DNA from: Asterias rubens
Taxonomy: Eukaryota; Echinodermata; Asteroidea; Forcipulatida; Asteriidae
Direction of reading: 5' to 3'
NCBI RefSeq assembly: GCF_902459465.1
Contig: NC_047078.1
Coordinates: 5,604,333 to 5,668,332, forward strand
Length of the DNA stretch: 64,000 nucleotides
Part shown: piece by piece, positions 47,901 to 54,900 of the stretch
Layout: every line of letters starts with the position of its first letter
Numbering within the stretch: position 1 is the first letter of the stretch
Position numbers and translations under genes: made by a program
Notes under the pieces: model-generated
What the model was told of the DNA's origin: nothing
Seen by the model: only the letters and a program-made list of their open reading frames with translations
Databases searched by the model: none

Positions 47901-50900
47901 TGTAGGGGTGTAATGTAGAAGAAGCTGATGCCTGGGGTGCGTTCCACTCGCGCAAACGTTGCCAACAGTTGCGCACGTTCGCCAACAATTTCAAGTGGAA
48001 CGAGTTGTTCGCCGCCACCATTGGCGAACGTTGGCAACTTTAGGCGAACATACTTCGGAGGTGTTGGCGAGTGATTTTTAAAATGGCGGACAAGCATACG
48101 GTATTATTTCTTTGTCACAAACATAATTACATTGTATTTTTGGTGGATGATAATGCAGATTTGGAATAACAAAGTTAATTAGTTGATGTAATGATGTCAA
48201 AAAGAGGACTATTGCAGCAAAAACGAAGTTAAAAAAAAACCTACGTATGGTGCGTGCCATCTTCATTTCAGGGTGCCGCCATATTGACATCGCGTATACG
48301 CACCAATCGTTCAAACGATAAAAAAACGTTTGCGCGAACAGTTGCGAGTCGTTTGCGCGAGTGGAACGCACCCCTGCTAAGTACTGACCTGTTTCCCTGT
48401 ATAGTAGAACCATCGTTAATGATATTATCAACTGGGAAACCATGGGCTGTTGCCCAACGCTCATAATACTTATATCTAATGCAAAATAAAAACACAAGTA
48501 AAGTTTATTTCAATGAAGTTCAGCATAAAAAAAAAAGTAATTTGGGTTGAACAAAGAACAAGTTGAGTGGGACTTGAACAAGTGACCTTAGGATTAATAT
48601 CCTGGTGCTGTACCACTGAGTTAACTAGCCCTTTGTTGGCAGTCTCCCAATTGTGTCAATATCTTTGTTCGGACAGGGGTGGGGGTGCCAGTCAAAAGCT
48701 TTACCACCTATAACTGCCAGGGATCATACCAAAGTTTACGATAAAACCTGGAGGTCGCAGGTTTAAGTCAGGCTCTTTATTAAATTTTCCTTTGATCAAT
48801 CCGATCAGTTTTCTTTCAGTTTATTACTTTTTTATTAAATTGCAACATTACATTTTGTTTATGGAAAGGTTTGCGGTAACACCATGTAATGACTATCTCT
48901 AATGAGTTGGGGTGGTTCTGAAAAGAACCATTGGTTTCAACTTGACGTTTCGATCAGTAGGCTCTGATCGTCTTCTGGAGAAAGCTTTCTGAAAAGAACC
49001 GTTGGTTTCAACTCGACGTTTCGATCAGTAGGCTCTGATCGTCTTCTGGAGAAAGCTTTCTGAAAAGAACCATTGGTTTCAACTCGACGTTTCGATCAGT
49101 AGGCTCTGATCGTCTTCTGGAGAAAGCTTTCTGAAAAGAACCATTGGTTTCAACTCAACGTTTCGATCAGTAGGCTCTGATCGTCTTCTGGAGAAAGCTT
49201 TCTCCAGATTCTCCAGAAGACGATCAGAGCATATACTGAACGAAACGTCCAGTTGGAACCAACGGTTCTTTTCAGAACCACCCCAACTCATTAGAGATAG
49301 TCATTACATGGTGTTACCTCAAACCTTTCCATATCGTATTTCCACCATGCAAAGTTTCAAATCCTACTTATTACTTTTATTGCCCTTTGATGAGACAATA
49401 TTGATATTATGAGAAGTTTCCCGAACAATCCCAAAAATCTACTCTGCGGTAATAGATTATAGCAAGACAGTTCTCTAAAGAACCTGGCAAGTAGATACAC
49501 ACAAATAGTATTGATATTGTCATTAATGGACAAATATTTGAAGCTTTGCAAAGAACTAAAAGCGCCACTTTCACCTCCCTCAAAAAGACCGATCCACTAA
49601 GCTCCGCCCCATTGCGTATTGACCAATCACAACGCAACGAAGGTCCGACAAATAAGGTCCGACATGCGTGCGCGTATCTTGACGCGCGCGGCAGAGTTGT
49701 GCAGAAAGACATTGGAGAGCGCCACGTGTTCTTGCTCACACGTGCGTCGTGGGCGGAGCCTACTGGATCGATCTATTGCTATTCCAGAAAGGCAAACTCC
49801 AGCTCTTTAACTCTACTTACTTGTCTGCATTGGTGACAAGGTAAACATCACTGAAAACTTGCCGCCTGCAAAAGAAATGGATACAAACCAACCAGTCACA
49901 AAACTGAATAGCATGTTATGAATCTTAGAATTTATATTGCTCTTTTTAGGTACACCATAGCTGCAACAATTGTAACTGAATGTTTCTGGCCTCCACACAT
50001 ACTCAGTTGCAATCTCCCAAGGAGATAAAAACTTTCAGATGCGATCCCAAGATTGGAAATTTTTTTACAGTTGCAATCGTTGCAGCTTTTGGGAGGGCAA
50101 ACAGGCTTGGTGTCTCAGTTGTAATAAGACCTATATCTCAACCCAGCAATCCCATGTAATACTAGATCATCAGATCATCCCAGGTAGGATACAGTCATTC
50201 TCAAACTCATTTTTCCCAAGAACTGTCATCCGGTGGAACTCACTCTCCGGCAACATCATCACCTCTCCTTCAGTTGAGGTATTCAGGGGAGTGGTAGCAG
50301 CAATGAGTTTTTGTTTACTTGCACCTTGTACAAACGCACCCCTGCATCGCTCATGGACAAGTAGTCCCTCGGCTTTACATCCTGTCTTATGGACCCTTCC
50401 GAGTATTCAAGTAGAAGTAGAAGTAGAAGTAAGTGCAAGACTCTTAAACTATTGGAGTACCACAAACTACACCTTAACTTACTCCTAGAACTATGAGGTT
50501 CATTCCTCAATCGTCTCCACGTTCATGGAGATAGCAGAACAAACTTAATTATTCTAGAAATAGTAACTTACGTGTTGATGGCATCCCACCAGAAGTCTAA
50601 GATCTTCTTTCCTCCGATTCCTGGCAACAATGACTTTGGAACTCCTTCCAGACTGGAATAATGTCCAAAGGCATTGTTCTGTCAAACGAAAAATTGTATA
50701 AAAAAAATGATGTTTACAGGGAAGGTTCACGTTCGTAATCACACTTGAAATGAATGGCAATAAAAAACTGACTTGGTTATAGAAAAGCTTTGGAAAAGTT
50801 TCCGTATGGCGCCACCACTTTTTCATTTGAAATAAAATAATATAGTATCTAATTTACCTGATTGATATATCCCTTTTTGTAAAAATGAGTGAAAAAGTGG

Positions 50901-51618
50901 TGGCGCCATACGGAAAGTTATCCAAAGCTTTCGATAGTTTAAAAGCATTTTGAGAATCACTTCTCTTTCAAGTAATGTGGTTATGAAAAAATATATCAGT
51001 TTTTAATTTTACCCCCCCCCCCAAAATTTGAGTCTGAGAATTGCTTTTGTGGCTGAGTGTTGTGAGCGGTGTGAGGGGTGTGAGGGGGCAACTTGCTAGG
51101 GGGGGGGGGGACCTTGTAGTGGGCGACTGCTGGGCTGGGGGGGAGGGGGGCCGAGTTGACTGGTTTCCTATCAAATAAGGTAATGCCACAATGTAGTAAA
51201 TAATTATAAAATTTGCTTCCTACCTGCAATATATAGTATATATGCGATATTGTTTTAATGTTTTCTCAAAAAGTAAAAAGCATTTCATTGAATAATATTT
51301 CAAGAGAAGTCTTTCACCGAAAGTGTTATGGCTTTAATATTATAAAAAAAAATAATAATATTAATCAATATATGGATCATATGGAGGTAGAAATACTCGT
51401 AGTCAACCATCCATTGGATCCAGACCTTGAGAGTACACATGCTAGAAGTGAAGGAAAATTAATTCATATAACAATTTATTAATCAAATCAATTTATTAAT
51501 AATCAAATTTAAATAAATAAGACTCAGATAAAATAAATAAAAGAAATTAAAAACAAAACACCTTTATTTCATTTTCCAGAACACGCCCATGTCCAGCCAC
51601 CAGGATTACACAAATCAT
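35152..51618 (-). CDS. Bifunctional-looking sugar nucleotidyltransferase / glucuronokinase-type GHMP kinase (19 exons)
   Basis: Minus-strand exons: 51618-51562, 50678-50572, 49865-49821, 48475-48389, 46713-46647, 45729-45658, 44717-44629, 44192-44036, 43448-43276, 42284-42179, 41813-41665, 40661-40601, 39784-39710, 39062-38970, 38555-38381, 37887-37830, 37039-36907, 36360-36289 and 35322-35152. Every intron is GT-AG and the frame closes to 648 residues. Residues 1-227 resemble a sugar-phosphate nucleotidyltransferase: VILVAGHG (4-11), VPKSLLPG (32-39), VAGDM (122-126) and FIEKP (179-183). Residues about 285-605 are a GHMP kinase: GNPSDGFHGK (290-299), the ATP loop GLAGSSAIV (391-399), MNANFDLRR (539-547) and KFSGSGGAVIG (574-584). 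The last two match plant glucuronokinase. The tail after about 605 is acidic and polar. The expected role is sugar + ATP to sugar-1-phosphate, then NDP-sugar. The substrate is inferred, not shown. Confidence 0.9.
35395..35725 (+). pseudogene. Non-LTR retrotransposon 3' end (CR1/L2-like), fragment in intron 18 of the fusion gene and its 3' region
   Basis: One plus-strand frame reads IWNSLPLNLRS, then KFKSPLKTYLMSQ, the C-terminal signature of CR1/L2 reverse transcriptases (LWNSLP..IR...SL..FK..LKTHLF). It is followed by a TGCGCCTTGAACAC..GCGCATTACAAG tail and (TTA)n. The frame is otherwise broken. Confidence 0.6.
35914..36266 (+). mobile_element. MITE family A, copy 10 (fusion-gene intron 18)
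   Basis: The left end is truncated (starts GAACCAGTCTTCTCACTTGG), internal blocks are complete and the right end reads ATCCAGTGCATTTAA. It ends 23 bases from the donor of exon 18 (which ends at 36289). Confidence 0.78.
36757..36901. mobile_element. MITE abutting the exon 17 splice donor
   Basis: TAAGCCTGGTTCATACTTCC at the left mirrors GGAAGAATGAACCAGTCTTTA at the right (with small differences), and AAATGCAAATGCG mirrors TGCATTCGCATT inside. The right end touches the first intron bases of exon 17 of the fusion gene (donor GTGACT at 36906-36901). A relative of 92 bp lies at 60622-60713. Confidence 0.7.
37085..37412 (+). repeat. Family H repeat, long form, copy (fusion-gene intron 16)
   Basis: It begins GAGGCATTGCATGGTGAGGT and GGTTTGCGGTAACACCATGT. 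It passes AGACTTCTCAGTTCTGAGAA and GATGGTATAGAAATAGGCTG and ends TTTTGACTAGCTTGCTCAAG with TCATCGTCAGG. Confidence 0.65.
37622..37749 (-). mobile_element. MITE family A, partial copy (fusion-gene intron 16)
   Basis: The inverted left-end portion carries CTTGCAACTTTGATGATGAC, CAGGTTTGTTATG and GGTCTTTGACAATTTACCAA. Confidence 0.6.
38255..38325 (-). repeat. G-rich tandem repeat on the sense strand of the fusion gene (intron 15)
   Basis: On the minus (sense) strand runs of six G separated by A or AGT repeat with a 16-base period, for example GAGGGGGGAGTGGGGGG. The composition favours G-quadruplex formation in the nascent RNA and DNA. Confidence 0.75.
38630..38956 (+). mobile_element. MITE family A, copy 11, carrying an insertion
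   Basis: The right half of family A starts TGAGTGAGAAATTACCTCTT. It is interrupted after ACCGAGTAAG (about 38741) by about 160 bases of foreign sequence and resumes at CCCAAGTAAG to end GTGTCCGCCTTTAA. AAGTAAG-like sequence at both borders could be a target duplication. It lies in intron 14. Confidence 0.6.
39101..39410 (+). repeat. 22-bp minisatellite of paired TGTTTAC/GTAAACA sites (intron 13)
   Basis: Twelve near-identical 22-base units start at 39123 and every 22 bases to 39365, with degenerate units on both sides. Each unit contains the palindrome TGTTTACAATGTAAACA followed by AGAGT. TGTTTAC and GTAAACA are the core forkhead-factor site in the two orientations. Confidence 0.92.
40155..40402 (-). 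repeat. tRNA-derived SINE, copy 1 (fusion-gene intron 12)
   Basis: On the minus strand 40310-40236 reads like a tRNA: GGCAACCTCGGTAGTCCAG, TTGGTAAGACACTG (A box) and GGTTCGAAACCCACC (B box), then CGAGTAAT. The tail contains ATCACAGGACTCGGGAAAGT and CACACATCGGTGTATGG. It is too diverged in the acceptor stem to be a working tRNA. Confidence 0.75.
40413..40590 (-). repeat. tRNA-derived SINE, copy 2 (tandem with copy 1)
   Basis: This second head-to-tail copy has the same A and B box sequence (GGTTCGAATCCCACC) and tail. It ends ten bases before the donor end of exon 12 (40601). Confidence 0.75.
40697..41165 (+). repeat. tRNA-Leu-like SINE(s) in fusion-gene intron 11
   Basis: GTGTCTAGTGGCCGAGAAGG, TTAAGAGTAACGGACTAGAG and GGTCCGAGTACCGG form an A-box/B-box pair like tRNA-Leu. 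A second diverged unit near 40965-41165 has GTTCAAGTCCGATTTGTGGC and then CATAAAAGAACCTAGAACAC, related to 7490-7730. Confidence 0.5.
41190..41304 (+). repeat. SINE-like 3' end, used as MITE target
   Basis: The segment carries TTTCCCTGGAATATTTCTCT, TCCTTCCTTGGCTAGTATAG and ends TGA, directly followed by a family A MITE at TTAA. It matches the 3' ends of 42466-42650 and 47265-47464. Confidence 0.5.
41305..41609 (+). mobile_element. MITE family A, copy 12 (fusion-gene intron 11)
   Basis: It begins TTAAAGACACTGGACACTAT and ends TGTCCATGCCTTTAA. There is an internal deletion in the AGGTCTCGAAATC region. Confidence 0.8.
41848..41940 (+). repeat. (CAAT)n microsatellite
   Basis: About twenty repeats of the four-base unit AATC with few interruptions, 34 bases upstream (sense strand) of exon 11. 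Confidence 0.85.
42466..42650 (+). repeat. SINE-like repeat with B-box, used as MITE target
   Basis: TGTCTTTCCTCGCCTTCTGC, then a B-box-like GGTTCGATTCCACC, a GGTTTTCC-rich middle and the 3' end ATTGGCTAGTGCAGTGA. A family C MITE follows at TTAA. Related copies lie at 47265-47464 and about 54270-54410. Confidence 0.5.
42651..43001. mobile_element. Palindromic MITE family C, copy 3 (fusion-gene intron 9)
   Basis: TTAAAGGAACACGTTGCCTT at the left; the right end is diverged (GGCAATGTGTCCATTTAA). Central hairpin GGCCATTAAAGGGAGTC with its partner. Confidence 0.8.
44268..44470 (+). mobile_element. Palindromic MITE family C, copy 4, half only (fusion-gene intron 7)
   Basis: The left half runs from TTAAACGAACACATTGCCTT to the GGCCATTTTATGG centre and stops abruptly at the start of the 103-bp tandem duplication of exon 7 sequence. 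Confidence 0.7.
44471..44667 (-). repeat. 103-bp tandem duplication containing the 3' end and donor of exon 7
   Basis: The two copies (about 44471-44573 and 44574-44667) are nearly identical and contain CATGTAAACTACATTTCC, then AATCACCTGTTTGTTAACGG and AACAATTCCGCGAC. The authentic exon 7 ends at 44629. The other copy repeats about 37 exon bases plus the GTGATT donor 103 bases further along the sense strand. Confidence 0.85.
45050..45250 (+). other. GC-rich island of foreign composition in fusion-gene intron 6
   Basis: About 190 bases of clearly GC-rich sequence (CGGAGCGCCGCTGGCCCCCA, GGGGCCCCGTGCCGGGCCCC) sit in AT-rich surroundings. Open frames occur on both strands, but none was recognised. 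It ends near GTCACTTTGTAGTGGGAGG and is followed by a LINE fragment. The origin is unknown. Confidence 0.5.
45286..45560 (+). pseudogene. CR1/L2-like LINE reverse transcriptase C-terminus, fragment (fusion-gene intron 6)
   Basis: The frame reads PRTRLVSYGDRAYSNIAPRL, then WNSLPDYLRQ, then LFQQKLKTHLFLLAF and a stop. This is the conserved C-terminal end of CR1/L2 reverse transcriptases. A GTGCGCCTTATAAATGC..(TTAT)n 3' tail follows. The rest of the element is missing (5' truncation is usual). Confidence 0.8.
45760..46129 (+). mobile_element. MITE family A (GGGAA subfamily), copy 13 (intron 5)
   Basis: It begins TTAAAGGGAAGGTATTTTG and ends AGTGTCCATTTCCTTTAA; diverged interior. It starts 31 bases from the acceptor side of exon 6. 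Confidence 0.7.
46679..47026 (-). repeat. 176-bp tandem duplication containing the 5' half and acceptor of exon 5
   Basis: Copy one (46679-46854) and copy two (46855-47026) share AGCACCAGGTCAAAATCTCC, AACTGAACCAAGCCTG and the flanking intron to CACCACATTTATT. Thirty-three bases of exon 5 (46681-46713) and its AG acceptor are duplicated at 46857-46889. No donor follows the duplicate, so it should be a decoy acceptor. Confidence 0.9.
47265..47464 (+). repeat. SINE-like repeat, used as MITE target (fusion-gene intron 4)
   Basis: GGTATCTTTCCTCGCCTTCC, TTCAAATCACGCCGGGGGCA, a TTTCC-rich middle and GGCTAGTGCAATGA, directly followed by a family A MITE at TTAA. Confidence 0.5.
47465..47839 (+). mobile_element. 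MITE family A (GGGAA subfamily), copy 14 (intron 4)
   Basis: TTAAAGGGAAGGTACACGTT and AACGTGAACCTTCCCTTTAA are terminal inverted repeats with TTAA at both ends. A central GACTTCTAGCTAGAAGTC palindrome is present. Confidence 0.82.
47934..48374. mobile_element. DNA transposon remnant/MITE beside the exon 4 donor
   Basis: GGGGTGCGTTCCACTCGCGC and GCGCGAGTGGAACGCACCCC are perfect terminal inverted repeats, followed inward by AAACG. The element ends 14 bases into intron 4 (donor at 48388). A relative with TGGGTGTGTTCGATTAGC ends is at 61011-61258. Confidence 0.85.
48860..49530. repeat. Family H repeat array: four tandem units plus an inverted copy (fusion-gene intron 3)
   Basis: The unit of about 61-70 bp (TCTGAAAAGAACCNTTGGTT, TCAACTCGACGTTTCGATCA, GTAGGCTCTGATCGTC, TTCTGGAGAAAGC) is repeated four times from 48916 to 49200. 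An inverted copy runs back to GGTGTTACC at 49315 and then continues into the inverted long form to 49530. The whole can form a large hairpin. Confidence 0.8.
50039..50440 (+). pseudogene. LINE reverse transcriptase C-terminal fragment (fusion-gene intron 2)
   Basis: The frame contains CNKTYISTQQSHVI, then SNSFFPRTVIRWNSLSGNII and SPSVEVFRGVV, typical of non-LTR elements (SFFPRTVRLWNSLP..V...S...F). It is followed by a 3' tail with (GTAGAA)n at about 50410-50432. Confidence 0.7.
50784..50932. mobile_element. Short foldback MITE, family F, copy 3 (fusion-gene intron 1)
   Basis: AAAGCTTTGGAAAAGTTTCC, GTATGGCGCCACCACTTTTT and the exact complement on the right give about 45-bp arms. This is the best preserved of the three copies. 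Confidence 0.85.
51254..51337 (+). mobile_element. MITE family B, copy 3 (right-end fragment)
   Basis: It carries AATGTTTTCTCAAAAAGTAA and AAGAGAAGTCTTTCACC, then AAGTGTTATGGCTTTAA. It lies in fusion-gene intron 1. Confidence 0.7.
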
Positions 51619-51915
51619 GATCCCTAGTTGTCCCTTCTCTCCAAACCAAAGTTGAACTTTTGTTAAAAACAAATCACAAAACAAAAGCAGTGGGCCGCCG
51701 TGCCTCCCCTCCCCCACATACACACCACATGCATTGAACAGTGGTGTGTACGACTACGAGAGATAAACATTAGTGACCTTTGACCTTAAAAGGTGAACAA
51801 ACTTTCCGACCAACAGTAGACTGGCAACCAGAACCCCCACTAACCCCAAACTACGTGTGTTTTTGCGCGTACACAACGTAGGACCCGACCATTAGGAAAT
51901 TATATATCAAGCAAT
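51619..51915. promoter_or_regulatory. Divergent promoter between the fusion gene and SDHD, with DR1 element
   Basis: The two start codons are 297 bases apart. TGACCTTTGACCT at 51774-51786 is the exact complement of AGGTCAAAGGTCA, the consensus DR1 site bound by HNF4/RXR/COUP-type nuclear receptors. A further half-site-like AAAGGTGAAC follows at 51789. The SDHD start sits in AATATGGCGGC, a YY1-like site often found at nuclear genes for mitochondrial proteins. No TATA box is evident. Confidence 0.65.
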
Positions 51916-54900
51916 ATGGCGGCTCTACGGATCCTTCGGTCGCGAGGTGAGCTTACAATTTACTGTTTTTGACAGAATAATGTGCGATATAATAGCTTTT
52001 TACTGGTCAATTAGTTTCTTGGAAACATCCAATGTGATTTTCATTGTGTTTGTTTTGTAAGACTATAACTGATAGAGACTTACAACAAGTTAAAGTTGTG
52101 TGTGTTTTGGAATGACGGATGATGAATCATTTTTTAGTAACGAAGTCGTATGCGTCTTGGTTGTTGCGCCCATTTTTCGGACGGCTTGCTGATTTTTATT
52201 TTGACTTCCACAATTTGGATGGAAGTTCCATCCAAATTGTTTTCTGAAATGTTTGTGATTTACCAAACATGTAACTTGGGGAAAGGTGTAGGTGTCATGT
52301 CCTAACGCCACCTTTTTGTATTTGTTATTAAAATAAAGATAGGGGGGCCTAGCCAATTAATTAAATTTAAATTATTAAAATTAAAATAAAAATATTATAT
52401 TTTTTTGTAATAAAAGAAAAGTTATTTCTAGTTCAAATTTGGCATTATGAAAGTAAAACAAATTAACAACTTTTGTTTTGTGTGAACAACAAAATTAAAA
52501 TGGGTAGTCAACAAAGGGAAGCGACAGTCATAATTTGGATTTTTTGTTTCCAATATTTTTTGTAAATTTTAAACAACATCTGATCAGATTAATTTTGACA
52601 TAGCTGGATAGGTTTCTTGGAGACAATCAATTTGACATGTGACACCTCATTTGTTGGGGTTCGTGTCATACAAACCCAAGAATGATACGCCAGGTCAAAG
52701 TTCAAAAATGTTGTCATTGTTTTCATTAATAACAAAAAGTGTGATTTTTTTTACTGTAATTATGTAGCATACAAATGCATGTGAATTTATAAAAATAAAA
52801 AATACTAATAATAATTAAATTTGTTTGATTGATTTTTTAATTAATTTTTGTAACAATTGTGTTTTTTTGTTATAATCTTTAATGAATTGTACAAAACTAA
52901 GTCAAATATTGTTCAAGCATAACGTGCTGGCCAATCACTATATCAACTGCGCGCATAGCGTGTAGGCCTGGGCGAATTATTCAAATATCTGGTTAATGGC
53001 AAGTAGGTTTTCCTATCCATAACCGCGAATGCCTTTTTTTTCTTAACCGGATATCCGCATAGGGTGCGAATACCTATTTATAAACCGGATAGTTCTGTAA
53101 TTACAACCAAGTAACCGGATATTCTTTAATATCCGAATATCCGCGGACGTCGGGCGACAACTGATATGAATGTTTTGTCTGAATCCTTATGAAACTTCTA
53201 TGAAGACAGCATAAAACAGCATAAATAAGGTATTTAACTATGCTCACCTCCGTGAAGAGTTAAAACAATGACATTTCCGACGTATTTTGTTCAAAGATTA
53301 CAAAAGTTTTCCTTCACGTAGAGTCAATCACGATCAAAAGAAAAAGCAAATCGCCATCTTTAAATTAGATCCAGTCATTTTTATGAATGAACCGAGTGTC
53401 ACTGTCTAAAACTAATATCAATCCGCCCATAAGATCTCATTCACATTTTTTTAATAGCGCCCTCTAGCGGCGAAAAAAACTATTCGAATATCCGGTTAAT
53501 TTCGTGTGTGAAAAGTAGCTTTGAATAACTCACCATTTGATAATGTTAACCTTGTCCAAATCCAACAAGGATTCAGTTTTCCAGAAGAGTAGAGACTAAT
53601 AATTCCACACCAAAAAATATATCTGGGAAAATTAAATTTACTTTTGCGTTTTCAGGACCAGACATTGACGCGTCTAAATTGCTTAACGTCCATTTTGTCC
53701 ACTGCCACAAGAAGTTTATTCTCAAGAATACTGGAGGATGCTCTTTCTTTCGAGATAATGCGAGAAATCGTACATTATGTAGAATGTTGTCAGCTTTCCA
53801 ATGGTACCGTTCTGAAATAATTCACATGAATAAAAATGTAATTTTTGCCAAACTTTTCGAACACATGAAATACAGACATATTATGTAGATTTTTCTCCTG
53901 AAAATGTTTTGAAATGACATATTTATTGGTCATTACAGTTCTTTGACAGAAAATTATTTTAAAGCCTGACCTGGGTGTCGATGTACTTTTTTTTTGTATT
54001 ATGAACTATCGCCAACAGTCGCAAAGCAAATTTATAGAGAATTTATGTCAAATTTATTATGCTTTTATTAATAAATCAGGAGCAGTTTTCACACCCTTTT
54101 AATCAGTAAGAAATTGACAGGCTCAAAACATCCTTCTGCCACATTTAAATGAGCATAACTTCCCCATTCTATAAGCTATTGAAATGAAATAAACACCATT
54201 GGATTGCTTTTGCTATCCTCTTTCCAATAGTATAAAACTTGTTTGGGTTTTGTGACAAAAATGCAAAAAGTGCCAGACTCCCTACTTTCTTCCACCTCTC
54301 TAAGACCTTGGTTTTAATCCATCCGGGGCACTTGGGGTTTCCTCCTAAAACTAAAAATTCCTTCCTTGTCTTCTCTCCATTGGGTAGTACCAGTGACCAA
54401 GTTTGCTTTTTTGAGAGACCTTGACTTCCCCTAACCAGATTATATCAAACAAATGAAAGATAAGAAACCTTCCACACTAAGGGCAGGAATGTCAATCATT
54501 CCTAGATAGTGTTTCCTGCTAACAAAAACATCCTCAAGAAAAAGGAAGGTCACATTTTATTATAACTGATTTGGCTTTGTTCTAAACTGTTAGGGAAATT
54601 TAAAAACGTTTTTTTTACAATCTAGTTAATAGTCACGAGGCCTGACACTTCATGGAGGCATCGAAGGAGATTACCCTCTCCAGTAGATATGTAAAATATC
54701 CTCATAGTCAAAGAGTCCTAAAGTGCCTTCGTGCCCTTGCTCTTTCTACGATAGTCTATTATTTTAAAAAGTTTTTTTTTATTTCATATATTTCATTGTT
54801 ATACTACATGTACATGTATCTATAGCCATGGTATGCTCAGTTGCCCGTGTCATATGCACCCGGAACTATGACCCCTGGGCCCTTCACAAGGATGCCCTGT

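Larger units (their letters stand above)
43276..51618 (-). other. Exons 1-9: nucleotidyltransferase-like half and linker
   Basis: These exons encode residues 1-284. The Rossmann-type start MICVILVAGHG takes the place of the usual LAAGxGTRL nucleotide loop. The following VPKSLLPG supplies the conserved PK lysine, DVYLVTNADKYKYYERW resembles the second beta-alpha unit, VLVVAGDM holds a candidate metal-binding Asp125, and RFIEKP is the conserved sugar-site motif. SASVVFYCF stands where NAGIYxF is common. Residues 228-284 (EWLVNDSNVEVYG, KLPTGFQLIGQIGL) form the end of the domain and the linker to the kinase. Confidence 0.75.

Noticed and set aside
48078..48497. A 139-codon minus-strand open frame
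   Set aside because: It is a shifted-frame shadow covering exon 4 of the fusion gene and the adjacent transposon. The correct frame is the one that continues exon 3.
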